A stretch of DNA of 64,000 bases from Paeniglutamicibacter antarcticus (GTDB taxonomy: Bacteria > Actinomycetota > Actinomycetes > Actinomycetales > Micrococcaceae): assembly GCF_900010755.1 (NCBI RefSeq), contig NZ_CZJT01000106.1, positions 140,339 through 204,338 of the forward strand. The letters are read 5' to 3'. A program made the position numbers and the translations under genes. Below are positions 30,648-38,981 of this stretch, piece after piece. A model generated the notes under the pieces. That model ran no database searches, had not been told where the DNA came from, and was given only the letters and a program-made list of their open reading frames with translations. Positions within the stretch are counted from its first letter, which is position 1. Every line of letters begins with the position of its first letter.

Positions 30648-31310
30648 TTAGTCGAGCTCGTTCTTAATGATTTTCCCGGTGGCTGCATCCACGTAGATTT
30701 CCCTGGTCCGGGTTCCCTCGCGTACCTCTGATTCCCAGGTGGTGGTGCCACGCCAGGAATCCAACGAGAGCTCACCAATCGCCGCCTGCGGAGCAGCCTG
30801 GGTGATGGCCTCGGCTGCCTGTGCGTAGTCAAGCTTTGCCGAATCGATCAGTGACCTGTAGCGCCTGGCCTCAATGGAGTTGGTCCGCTCCTTCGTGGGC
30901 CCGGAAACCACTTGGGTCCCATCGGAATTCACGCGCATCTCTTGCTCAACGCCTTCGGATGAAAAGACAGTGACTTCCCAGAACTTGCCGGCGATTTGGG
31001 CTTCGATGCCGGTGACGTCGCCCGGGACCTTGCCAAGCGCTGTCTTGCCCGAGGCAACCAATGCCGACAGGGCTGCAGGCGCGTCGCTCGGCTGTTCTGG
31101 TTCTGCAGTCGTACCATCGGTGGAGGTGGCACTCTGGCTCAACGGCGCGCCTGCGCTTGGGGAAACTGCGTCGCTCGGGGCCGCGGTCACCGTCACGGTG
31201 GCCTGCGGCGGCGTCCCTGCAGTACAAGCAGTCGACGTCAAACCGGCGCCGCCCAGGAAGCAGGCAAACAGCATGGGCCGGGATATCTGGGACCGAGATG
31301 GGTGTGCCAT
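30648..31310 (-). CDS. PepSY-domain lipoprotein
   Basis: About 220 residues. A basic signal sequence ends at a lipobox-like TSTAC (Cys at about 29), followed by a Ser/Thr/Pro-rich linker and two PepSY-like repeats: one ending WEVTVFSSEGVEQEMRVN and one ending WESEVREGTRTREIYVDAAT. PepSY domains often inhibit or sense proteases or act with envelope two-component systems. The start MAHPSRS follows AGAGGAACC. It precedes a histidine kinase/response regulator pair on the same strand. Confidence 0.82.
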   Translation of the reverse strand: MAHPSRSQISRPMLFACFLGGAGLTSTACTAGTPPQATVTVTAAPSDAVSPSAGAPLSQSATSTDGTTAEPEQPSDAPAALSALVASGKTALGKVPGDVTGIEAQIAGKFWEVTVFSSEGVEQEMRVNSDGTQVVSGPTKERTNSIEARRYRSLIDSAKLDYAQAAEAITQAAPQAAIGELSLDSWRGTTTWESEVREGTRTREIYVDAATGKIIKNELD

Positions 31311-31448
31311 GGTTCCTCTTAGATTCACTCGGTTGATTAGGTGGCTTAGCCGGTGGTTCCAGAGGCAACCGGGTCATCTCGATGGCCGGTTGTTTGCCCC
31401 ACCCTATGGCTCGGGTTGGTGCTCCGCAATGCCCGCGGCAAACACAAA

Positions 31449-31507
31449 CGGGCGGCCGCACTCCAGCCAAACCTTTTCCCAAGGTTCGACTGAAGCGCGA
31501 CCGCCCG
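31449..31507 (-). terminator. Terminator of the glyA-folD operon
   Basis: CGGGCGGCCGC (31449-31459) pairs with GCGACCGCCCG (31497-31507, one mismatch); the loop holds a second stem AACCTT/AAGGTT. On the minus strand the hairpin is followed by TTTGTGTT. It lies 21 nt beyond the folD stop. Confidence 0.75.
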
Positions 31508-31528
31508 CGGGCGTGAAACGGACGGGTT

Positions 31529-32410
31529 TTACAGGCCGGCCGTGCGTTCTGCGGATTCCACGACGTTTGCCAGCAGCATGGCGCGGGTCATTGGACCCAC
31601 ACCACCCGGGTTCGGGGAAATCCACGAGGCAACCTCGTAGGCCGCGGGTTCGACGTCGCCCGTGACAACTGCCTTGCCGTTTTCGTCGTTGACGCGTGAG
31701 ACGCCCACGTCAAGGACGATCGCACCGGGCTTGAGGTCCTTGGCCTTGATCATGTGCGGGACACCGGCGGCGGCGATGACAACATCGGCGGTTGCCAGCT
31801 CTGCTGCCAGGTCCTGGGTGCCGGTGTGGGCCAGGACCACGGTGGCATTGATATCGCGGCGGGTGAGCAGCAGGCCAATCGGGCGGCCGATCGTCACGCC
31901 GCGACCCACCACCAGCACGCGCTTGCCATTGAGGTCGATGCCGTGGCGTTCCATGAGCACCACGCACCCCTTGGGGGTGCAGGGCAGCGGGGAGGTCATC
32001 GGGCGGTTCACGTTGGCCACCAAGCGGCCAAGGTTCATCGGGTGCAGGCCGTCGGCATCCTTGGCCGGGTCCATGGCTTCGAGGATGACGTCCTGGTCGA
32101 TGTGCGCCGGCAGCGGCAGCTGGACGATGTAACCGGTGCATTCCGGGTTCTCGTTCAGTTCGCGGACCTTGGCCAGCAGGTCTTCCTGCGTGGTTTCCTC
32201 CGGCAGGTCAACGCGGATCGACTTGATGCCGACCTCTGCGCAGTCCTTGTGCTTGCCACCGACGTACCAGGTGGATCCGGGATCGGAGCCGACCAAGATG
32301 GTGCCAAGGCCAGGGGTGACGCCCTTGGTCTTCAGCACCGCAACGCGTTCAGTGAGTTCGGCCTTGATGGCCGCGGCGGTTGCCTTGCCGTCGAGAATCT
32401 GTGCAGTCAT
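31529..32410 (-). CDS. folD: Methylenetetrahydrofolate dehydrogenase / cyclohydrolase
   Basis: 293 residues. FolD interconverts 5,10-methylene-THF, methenyl-THF and 10-formyl-THF with NADP+. Visible family features are the substrate segment [17 protein letters not shown], carrying the catalytic lysine region, [13 protein letters not shown], and the nucleotide loop [16 protein letters not shown]; the usual GRS reads GRG here. It is downstream of glyA by 62 nt in the same orientation, so one operon produces and oxidises one-carbon units, under the ZTP riboswitch ahead of glyA. Confidence 0.95.
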   Translation of the reverse strand: MTAQILDGKATAAAIKAELTERVAVLKTKGVTPGLGTILVGSDPGSTWYVGGKHKDCAEVGIKSIRVDLPEETTQEDLLAKVRELNENPECTGYIVQLPLPAHIDQDVILEAMDPAKDADGLHPMNLGRLVANVNRPMTSPLPCTPKGCVVLMERHGIDLNGKRVLVVGRGVTIGRPIGLLLTRRDINATVVLAHTGTQDLAAELATADVVIAAAGVPHMIKAKDLKPGAIVLDVGVSRVNDENGKAVVTGDVEPAAYEVASWISPNPGGVGPMTRAMLLANVVESAERTAGL

Positions 32411-32472
32411 AGGGAGTTTCTCCGTTTCAAAAAATGTTGCGGGCGCCCCGCCAGAGGGACGCCCGGGGGAAT

Positions 32473-33765
32473 TTAGGCTTGCCAGTCTTCGAGGCCCGGG
32501 TACAGCGGGAAGGCCGCGGCCAGCGCATCGACGCGTGCGGCAAGGGCCGCCTTGTCAGCCTTCTGGCCATCGCGCAGGGCAATGCCGATGATGTCGGCGA
32601 CCTCGGTGAAGGCCGCGGCGTCGAAGCCGCGGGTGGCCAGCGCCGGGGTTCCGATGCGCAGGCCGGAGGTGACCATCGGCGGACGCGGGTCAAACGGAAC
32701 GGAGTTGCGGTTCACGGTGATGCCAACCTCGTGCAGCAGGTCTTCGGCTTGCTTGCCGTCAAGGTCCGAGTTGCGCAGGTCGACGAGCACCAGGTGCACG
32801 TCGGTTCCGCCGGTCAGCACGGAGACCCCGGCAGCGGTAACATCGGTGGCGGTGAGGCGCTCGGCCAGCAGCTTGGCTCCCTCGAGGGTGCGGGCCTGGC
32901 GGGCCGCGAATTCCTCGCCCGCGGCGATCTTGAAGGCAACTGCCTTGCCGGCGATTGCGTGCATCAGCGGCCCGCCCTGGTGGCCCGGGAAGACGTTCGA
33001 GTTAATCTTCTTGGCCATGGCGGCGTCGTTGGTCAGGATCAACCCCGAGCGCGGACCGGCGAGGGTCTTGTGCACGGTGGAGGTGACGACGTCGGCAAAC
33101 GGAACCGGGTTCGGGTGCAGGCCCGCTGCTACCAGCCCGGCGAAGTGGGCCATGTCGACCCAGAGCAGTGCACCAACCTCGTCGGCAATGGAGCGGAAGG
33201 CCGCGAAGTCCAGCTGGCGCGGGTATGCGGACCAGCCGGCGATGATGACCTGCGGCTTTTCGGCGATCGCCTGGGCGCGGAGCTTGTCCATGTCCACGCG
33301 GAAGGTGTCGGGCTCAACCTCGTAGGCAGCAACCTCGTAGAGCTTGCCGGAGAAGTTCAGTTTCATGCCGTGGGTCAGGTGACCGCCGTGGGCCAGGGAC
33401 AAGCCCAGGATCTTATCGCCGGGCTTGATCATGGCCGAGAGGGCAGCTGCATTGGCGGAGGCGCCGGAGTGCGGCTGGACGTTGGCGAACTTGGCGCCAA
33501 AGAGGGACTTCACGCGTTCGATGGCGAGGTTCTCGGCCACGTCCACGTGCTCGCAGCCGCCGTAGTAGCGGCGGCCCGGGTAGCCTTCGGCGTACTTGTT
33601 GGTCAGCACCGAACCCTGGGCCTCGAGCACCGCGCGCGGCGCAAAGTTCTCGGAGGCGATCATCTCAAGGGTGTCGCGCTGGCGGCCCAGTTCAAGCTTC
33701 AGGACCTCGGCGATTTCCGGGTCGAGCTCGGCCAGGGACATATTGGTCACGGTGTTGTTGTTCAT
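32473..33765 (-). CDS. glyA: Serine hydroxymethyltransferase
   Basis: 430 residues, a PLP enzyme converting serine and THF to glycine and 5,10-methylene-THF. The PLP lysine is Lys233 in [14 protein letters not shown]; other family motifs are EMIASENF and [15 protein letters not shown]. The start [10 protein letters not shown] at 33765 is chosen because GGAG lies 6 nt before it; an ATG four codons upstream would place that GGAG inside the gene. A ZTP-type riboswitch in the leader should raise expression when 10-formyl-THF is short. Confidence 0.96.
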   Translation of the reverse strand: MNNNTVTNMSLAELDPEIAEVLKLELGRQRDTLEMIASENFAPRAVLEAQGSVLTNKYAEGYPGRRYYGGCEHVDVAENLAIERVKSLFGAKFANVQPHSGASANAAALSAMIKPGDKILGLSLAHGGHLTHGMKLNFSGKLYEVAAYEVEPDTFRVDMDKLRAQAIAEKPQVIIAGWSAYPRQLDFAAFRSIADEVGALLWVDMAHFAGLVAAGLHPNPVPFADVVTSTVHKTLAGPRSGLILTNDAAMAKKINSNVFPGHQGGPLMHAIAGKAVAFKIAAGEEFAARQARTLEGAKLLAERLTATDVTAAGVSVLTGGTDVHLVLVDLRNSDLDGKQAEDLLHEVGITVNRNSVPFDPRPPMVTSGLRIGTPALATRGFDAAAFTEVADIIGIALRDGQKADKAALAARVDALAAAFPLYPGLEDWQA

Positions 33766-33829
33766 GTTGAACTCCATCGGGGTGAGGGTTGTGCTTCGGG
33801 CAGACTTCTACTGACGAATCTTTCAACCC

Positions 33830-33910
33830 CCGGACCCAGGCGCGCGGTCCGTGGTTAGCTCATGTGCCGCTCCCCGGTGGTTCAACCCACCCAACGCCAG
33901 TTACGACACT
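33830..33910 (-). ncRNA. ZTP (pfl) riboswitch ahead of glyA-folD
   Basis: Read on the minus strand, GTGTCG (33909-33904) pairs with CGGCAC to form P1, GTAACTGGCG follows, GGGTGG/CCACC forms P2, and GGGGAGCG and GCGCCTGGGTCC complete the conserved pfl elements (consensus GUGACUGGCG, GGGGAGCG, CCGCCUGGG). The aptamer ends about 65 nt before the glyA start. This class binds ZTP/ZMP, which accumulate when formyl-folate is low, and is known upstream of glyA, folD and purH in actinobacteria. Identification is from conserved motifs, not a covariance search. Confidence 0.85.
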
Positions 33911-33974
33911 TTCAATCCTAGTCGGAATACCAACATGGTTCAGACTGTTACATCCGGTAAGAGTTGAACCTTCA

Positions 33975-35095
33975 ATGAACATGGTCGGGAGCGAAGCGGA
34001 CGTGCAGGCATCAGATACGCGGTTGGCAACGGTGGTCATCGGGGCGGGGCAGGCCGGGCTTTCAGCCGCCCACCACCTGCTGCGCAAAGGCTACAAGCCC
34101 TATGAGGACTTCGTGGTGCTCGATGCCAATGAAGGACCGGGCGGGGCCTGGCGGCACCGCTGGGATACCCTGACCTTTGGCAAGGCCCACGGCCTGCACC
34201 CGCTGCCAGGCATGGCTTTTGTCACACCAGACCCGAACGAACCCGCCTCCGCAGTGGTCGCCCGCTACTACGGAGCCTACGAGCAGCACTTCGAGCTTCC
34301 CGTCATCCGTCCGTTCAAGGTCAAGCACGTAGCCGGTTCCCTGGAAGAAGGGTTCACGGTCACCTCCACCGACGGCCGGCAGCTGGACGCGGCCAGCATC
34401 ATCAACGCCACGGGAACCTGGGACAAACCGTATTGGCCGGCTTACCCGGGCCAGCGCGAATTCACCGGGCGGCAATTGCACACCAAGGATTTCCACTCCC
34501 CCGAAGAATTCCTGGGCCAACGCGTGCTGGTGGTCGGCGGTGGCACCAGCGCAGCGCAGTTCCTCCTGCAATTCGCGGACCTGGGCATCGACACGCTCTG
34601 GTCAACCCGCCGCCCTCCGCAGTGGCGCACAGCCCCCAAGGACAGCTCGTGGGGCATCGGCGTGGAGGCCGAGGTCAATGAGCGCACACATTCCGGGGCT
34701 CCGCCGCGCAGCGTGGTCTCCGTGACCGGGCTGCCGCTGACCGACTTCTACACCGCCGGCATCGAATCCGGGGTACTGGTTTCCCGCGGCGGCATCGCAC
34801 GGATCGGCGAGCGCAGCGTCGAATTCACCGATGGCAGCGTGGAACACATCGACGTGATCCTTTGGGCCACCGGGTTCCGTGCTTCCCTTGACCAGCTGGC
34901 CGCGCTGGGAATCCGGGAGCCCGGCGGCGGGATCCTCATGGGCGAGGACTCTGTGTCGGTGGCGAAGGTGCCCGGCCTGTTCCTTGTCGGTTACGGGGCC
35001 TCGGCCTCCACCATCGGGGCGACCCGGGCCGGGCGCGCGGCAGCGGTGGGCGCCTCACGCCTGCTGGCCGAACACCTGCCGGTGGCAGTGCACTG
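33975..35095 (+). CDS. Flavin-containing monooxygenase-like NAD(P)/FAD oxidoreductase
   Basis: About 373 residues. An FAD motif (VVIGAGQAGLSAAHHLL), a second dinucleotide motif (VLVVGGGTSAAQFL) and a C-terminal LWATGFRASLDQL match CzcO/YdeN-type FAD oxidoreductases related to flavin monooxygenases. The substrate is unknown. The start MNMVGSEADV (33975) gives a short N-terminal tail before the FAD fold; no strong ribosome site is seen, and TAAGAG at 33958-33963 could be a -10. It is divergent from glyA, sharing the riboswitch-bearing region. Confidence 0.88.
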
Positions 35096-35187
35096 ACGCT
35101 CCGCCCGGGTTCCGGCCTTCGGATGCCCGCGCAACACGGGCTTCACGAGCTACGCCCGGGCACGGGAGCACGGGTAATCTCGTCGAG

Positions 35188-36036
35188 GTGAGCACCAACG
35201 AATTCATTGTGTCCCTGTCCTGCCCCGATCGTCCGGGCATTGTCCATGCAGTCTCGGGTGCCCTGCTGCAGGCAGGTTGCAATATCACCGAGTCGCAGCA
35301 GTTCGAAAGCCCCGAAACACGCACCTTCTTCATGCGCATTGCCGTGGCCACCGCACAGGAGCTGGCAGACGTGCGCAACGCGCTGGAACCCGTGGCGGCG
35401 GAGTTCTCCATGGCCCTGAACGTCAGCGCCGAAGGCACCCTGCTGCGCACCCTGATCATGTGCTCCACCGAGGGCCACGCCCTGAATGACCTGCTCTTTG
35501 CCCAGCGCGCGGGAACCTTGCAGATCGAGGTGCCGGTGATTGTCTCCAACCACCTGGATCTCAAGCCCATGGCCGATTTCTACGGCATCGAGTTTGTGCA
35601 CATCCCCGTCAAGACTGCCACCAAGGCCGCTGCCGAGGCGCAGCTGCTGGAACTGGTGAAGGCGCACAACATCGACCTGGTGGTGCTGGCCCGCTACATG
35701 CAGATCCTCTCCGATGATTTGTGCAGGGCGCTGAACGGCAAGGCCATCAACATCCACCACTCGTTCCTGCCCTCCTTCAAGGGCGCCAAGCCCTACCACC
35801 AGGCCCACGCCCGCGGAGTGAAGCTCATCGGCGCCACCGCGCACTACGTGACCGCCGACCTGGACGAAGGCCCGATTATTGAACAAGAGGTCATCCGCGT
35901 TGATCATGCCCGTACTGCCAACCAGTTCGTGGCCATGGGCCGCAACGTCGAGGGCCGCACGCTCACCCGCGCCGTGGCCTGGCATGCAGAGCACCGCGTG
36001 ATGCTCGACGGGCACCGGACGGTCGTGTTCTCCTAG
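35188..36036 (+). CDS. purU: Formyltetrahydrofolate deformylase
   Basis: 282 residues: an N-terminal ACT domain (FIVSLSCPDRPGIVHAVSGA) and a formyltransferase-type catalytic domain with INIHHSFLPSFKGAKPYHQA and the catalytic Asp in DLDEGPIIEQ. It hydrolyses 10-formyl-THF to THF and formate, balancing the folate pool with the nearby glyA and folD. GTG 35188 is preferred: it opens MSTNEFIVSLSC, and a TAATCT hexamer ends 7 nt upstream, the leaderless pattern. The much longer open frame upstream overlaps the monooxygenase gene and is not coding. Confidence 0.94.
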   Translation: MSTNEFIVSLSCPDRPGIVHAVSGALLQAGCNITESQQFESPETRTFFMRIAVATAQELADVRNALEPVAAEFSMALNVSAEGTLLRTLIMCSTEGHALNDLLFAQRAGTLQIEVPVIVSNHLDLKPMADFYGIEFVHIPVKTATKAAAEAQLLELVKAHNIDLVVLARYMQILSDDLCRALNGKAINIHHSFLPSFKGAKPYHQAHARGVKLIGATAHYVTADLDEGPIIEQEVIRVDHARTANQFVAMGRNVEGRTLTRAVAWHAEHRVMLDGHRTVVFS

Positions 36037-36527
36037 CACTCAAGTCGCGTTTGCGGGGTGGTGTCCCCGTGCCGTGACCGCCGAAGGCCTGAGCCGGCCG
36101 CTGCATACCTTCAATCTTGTTGACTTCACTTGAGAAACAACCAGCGCTCGCCGTCAACGTCGGGGCCCCTGACGGCATTCATTCTGCTGCACGCATCGGC
36201 GATCGGCGATTTACTGGTCAAGAAGCTGGCCCCGGTCCAGGAAACCGGTTCCCACCATCGGGGCCGCCTTACTGGCGGGCTCGGCAGCGGACGCTCGATG
36301 AAGCCTCCACAAAACTGAGCGTTCACCGTCAGTCCTCCTTCCTCCAAGGCGCGGCGTCGATCCCCCACGCCACCCTGCGTCCGAGGGCCTTGGCAACCCG
36401 GCGACGCGGAGGCCCGTAGCCCGGCCGTCCCCCGGGGCACGTCCCGGGGGACGGCCGGGCTCGCACGCGGAGCCACGTAGTGTCCCGCTACCAAGATGCA
36501 TGCTGCACACAGGCTAGAGTGGGTGTC
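36037..36527. other. Gene-free stretch after purU
   Basis: No gene is supported. A minus-strand open frame (36126-36536) lacks a ribosome site and recognisable content. The main structure is the hairpin at 36418-36461. TAGAGT (36515-36520) lies 7 nt before the start of the next gene and is probably its -10. Confidence 0.5.
36418..36461. terminator. Very strong perfect hairpin
   Basis: AGCCCGGCCGTCCCCCGGG (36418-36436) pairs perfectly over 19 bp with 36443-36461 around the loop GCACGT. There is no T-run on either side. It could stop readthrough from purU, although it is 380 nt after that stop. Confidence 0.6.
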
Positions 36528-37052
36528 ATGGCTCACATCATCACCATTGACTCGATCACCCCTTCAGTTGACCCGTCGTGCTTCGTGGCACCAACCGCGA
36601 CCCTTTCGGGCGACGTCACCCTGGGTGCCCAGGCAAGTGCCTTCTATGGTGTTTCGGCCCGCGGCGATTCGGCCGCGATCAAGGTCGGGGAGGGAACAAA
36701 CCTTCAGGACAATGTGGTGCTGCATGCAGATACCGGCGTTCCCTGCACCATCGGGGATCGAGTTTCGGTGGGCCATTCGGCGGTTGTCCACGGAGCCACC
36801 GTGGGAAACGATTGCCTGATCGGCATGAGCGCAACCATCATGAACGGCTCGGTCATCGGGGAGAACTCCCTGGTGGCTGCGGGAGCACTGGTGCTCGAGG
36901 GAACCGTTGTCCCCCCGCGTTCATTGGTTGCCGGGGTGCCGGCCAAGGTCAGGCGTGAACTGACCGATGAGGAAGTTGACGGGCTGAAGGAAAACGCTGC
37001 CCACTATTTGGTGTTGGCAGCCAAGCACCGTGACGCCAACGCGGCACGGTAG
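36528..37052 (+). CDS. Gamma-carbonic-anhydrase-like left-handed beta-helix protein
   Basis: 174 residues made of hexapeptide repeats (for example VAPTATLSGDVTLGA, VSVGHSAVVHGATVGN, IGMSATIMNGSVIGENSLVA), the YrdA/PaaY-type trimeric beta-helix. The His residues in NVVLHADTG, SVGHSAVVHG are those that bind metal at the trimer interface. Members include gamma carbonic anhydrases and thioesterase-like proteins, so activity is uncertain. The start MAHIITIDS has a TAGAGT -10 7 nt upstream (leaderless pattern). The Gfo/Idh/MocA gene follows 25 nt after the stop. Confidence 0.9.
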   Translation: MAHIITIDSITPSVDPSCFVAPTATLSGDVTLGAQASAFYGVSARGDSAAIKVGEGTNLQDNVVLHADTGVPCTIGDRVSVGHSAVVHGATVGNDCLIGMSATIMNGSVIGENSLVAAGALVLEGTVVPPRSLVAGVPAKVRRELTDEEVDGLKENAAHYLVLAAKHRDANAAR

Positions 37053-37077
37053 TACACCTAAAGGGGAGTTCAAAGCG

Positions 37078-38139
37078 ATGGCCAGTTACATTCAGGCACC
37101 ACCCACTGCACACCCCGGAGCACCTTCACCGGTGCAAGCCACAGGGCGAACGATCAACTGGGGCGTGGTTGCCACGGGCAGGATCGCCTCCACGGTGGTG
37201 GCCGACTTGCAGTCACTCGGGGACTCCAACGTCATTGCCGTGTCCTCGCGCAGCGAAGAACGCGCCCGCGCCTTCGCCGACAAGCACGAGATCGACTGGG
37301 CGTACGGTTCCTACCAGGCGATGTTTGACGAGCCGGAAATCGAAGCCGTCTACATCGCATCCCCGCACGGCCAACACTTCGAAATCGCGATGGCCGCGTT
37401 GAAGTCGGGGAAGCACGTGGTCTGTGAGAAATCACTGACCATCAATGCGCACGAGGCACGTGCCTTGGTGGCCGAAGCCAGGGACAACGACCTGTTCCTG
37501 ATGGAAGCCGTATGGTCGCGTTTCACGCCCGTGTTCGCACGTGCGATGGAAATCATTGGCTCCGGCGAACTCGGCGTGGTTTCCTGGGTCCAAGCGGATC
37601 TTGGCTTCAAGGCCGAATATGATCCGAATTGGCGACTCTTCAACCCGGCAGACGGCGGCGGTGCCTTGCTGGATCTGGCCGTGTACCCGCTCACCTGGGC
37701 ACTTGGCACCATGGGCTTCCCGACGTCGGTCCAGGCCACTGCCGATCTGAATGATGACGGCGTGGATCTCCAGACGGCCATCACGCTCGGTTACACGGGG
37801 ATCCGCCACGCACAGTTGATGGTCACACTCAATGCGGCCGCACCTCGCATGGCGCGGGTGACGTGCAGCAACGGTTGGCTCAGCACCAATGCGCCGCTGC
37901 ATAACCCCACCAAGCTGTTCATCCACCCGGCCAATGGCCCGGCACGCACCGAGGTCTTCGAACCCGTGGGCAACAACTACACCTACGAGTTCCGTGAAGC
38001 CACCCGTTGCATCCAGCAGGGCTTGAACGAATCCCCCACCATGCCGTGGGAAGACTCGGTCAACACCATGGCCATCTTCGACGGCATCCGCCACCAGGTG
38101 GGGGTTCGATACCCCAACGACCTGGCGCGCACGAGGTAA
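37078..38139 (+). CDS. Gfo/Idh/MocA-family NAD(P)-dependent oxidoreductase
   Basis: 353 residues. An N-terminal Rossmann fold (INWGVVATGRIASTVVADLQ) and the family loop CEKSLTINAHEARALV, where the usual EKP reads EKS; a C-terminal alpha/beta domain holds ADGGGALLDLAVYPL with the substrate-binding DxxxYPL. Such enzymes oxidise or reduce sugars, inositols or dihydrodiols; the dimeric dihydrodiol dehydrogenase subgroup (VCEK, LFLMEAVWSRF) is the nearest impression. GGGGAG lies 9 nt before the start. An intrinsic terminator follows. Confidence 0.9.
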   Translation: MASYIQAPPTAHPGAPSPVQATGRTINWGVVATGRIASTVVADLQSLGDSNVIAVSSRSEERARAFADKHEIDWAYGSYQAMFDEPEIEAVYIASPHGQHFEIAMAALKSGKHVVCEKSLTINAHEARALVAEARDNDLFLMEAVWSRFTPVFARAMEIIGSGELGVVSWVQADLGFKAEYDPNWRLFNPADGGGALLDLAVYPLTWALGTMGFPTSVQATADLNDDGVDLQTAITLGYTGIRHAQLMVTLNAAAPRMARVTCSNGWLSTNAPLHNPTKLFIHPANGPARTEVFEPVGNNYTYEFREATRCIQQGLNESPTMPWEDSVNTMAIFDGIRHQVGVRYPNDLARTR

Positions 38140-38155
38140 CACCAGTTAGCACAAG

Positions 38156-38203
38156 GCTGGGTTGCGGACCGGGGCTTCGACTCCGATCCGCAACCCAGCT
38201 TTT
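38156..38203 (+). terminator. Intrinsic terminator after the Gfo/Idh/MocA gene
   Basis: GCTGGGTTGCGGA (38156-38168) pairs perfectly over 13 bp with 38187-38199, followed by TTTT. It starts 17 nt after the stop codon. Confidence 0.9.
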
Positions 38204-38227
38204 CGTGCACCATGGGAAGATTCAAGC

Positions 38228-38821
38228 ATGCTGGCACGAGAGTATATTCCTGAGAATTTCCGGCAGCTGAACATGCTGCGGCTTTTCCTGCCGGCGCGCG
38301 GGCAGTACGACGGGCCGCAGTATTGGTCAACCCTCTTGCTTGAGGGCGAAGAACTCACAGGTTCGAGCGACTGGAATGAGCTGTACGCACGGTCCATACA
38401 GGGCAAGCCGGCAAAGGAACCACCGCAGGCGGCCATGGGCCTGCTGGACCCCCCACGGGCAGCGGCCCTCAAGGAAATCTTGCTCCACCGGCTTGGCGAG
38501 GAGGCACCTTTCGCCATCAGATCTTGGAGCGGCTACGCAGAAACCAGCGGTGGCCCTGAACGCTCCGAATTCGACGGGCGGGAATACCTGCACGAAACCT
38601 TGACGCTTCGGGACGTCCTGAACCGTGCCCAGAATGACAGGATCCCGGATTTCGGACACGCCCTTGACGGTCGCTTCGCCTGGGGCAGCAACCTGTATCC
38701 GGATTCGCTCATCATTGTCGCGGATCCCGAACTCTTCCGGGCTTTCTTCAAGGATCCCCGGCTGGAAGTCGTCTCCATCGTTGAGCACCGTGATGTCTTG
38801 CCGTGGAGCTCCGGGGACTAA
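38228..38821 (+). CDS. Hypothetical protein
   Basis: 197 residues, soluble, no signal peptide or transmembrane helix. I recognise no family. It starts MLAREYIPENFRQLNMLRLF, with GGGAAG about 9 nt upstream, and ends in LEVVSIVEHRDVLPWSSGD. An aromatic, acidic composition and segments such as LIIVADPELFRAFFKDPRLE suggest a compact intracellular protein. It is separated from the preceding gene by a terminator and has its own start region, so it is probably monocistronic. It converges on the metB-type gene. Confidence 0.7.
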   Translation: MLAREYIPENFRQLNMLRLFLPARGQYDGPQYWSTLLLEGEELTGSSDWNELYARSIQGKPAKEPPQAAMGLLDPPRAAALKEILLHRLGEEAPFAIRSWSGYAETSGGPERSEFDGREYLHETLTLRDVLNRAQNDRIPDFGHALDGRFAWGSNLYPDSLIIVADPELFRAFFKDPRLEVVSIVEHRDVLPWSSGD

Positions 38822-38956
38822 CATCCGCCAAGGAGCACTCTTGCACAGGTCACGACTCACGGATCGCATTGGCCTGACTATGCGATCCCGACATTTGCGC
38901 TGACAGTGGAGGCGGCCCCCTCAGACCACCTTCCACGGCCAACACAAAATCAAATG

Positions 38957-38972
38957 CCCGGCCGAGACCGGG
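38957..38972 (-). terminator. Weak hairpin after the metY-metB operon
   Basis: CCCGG/CCGGG with a 6-nt loop, followed on the minus strand by CATTTGATTTTG; it begins 10 nt after the cystathionine gamma-synthase stop. Confidence 0.5.
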
Positions 38973-38981
38973 AAGACTTTC

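Noticed and set aside
32434..33858. 474-codon open frame on the plus strand across glyA
   Set aside because: Antisense shadow of glyA in GC-rich DNA: no ribosome site, Gly/His/Val-biased composition, no family features; glyA on the other strand is unmistakable.
36126..36536. 136-codon minus-strand frame in the purU-beta-helix gap
   Set aside because: No ribosome site, crosses the 19-bp hairpin, and Arg/Pro-rich composition; not supported as a gene.
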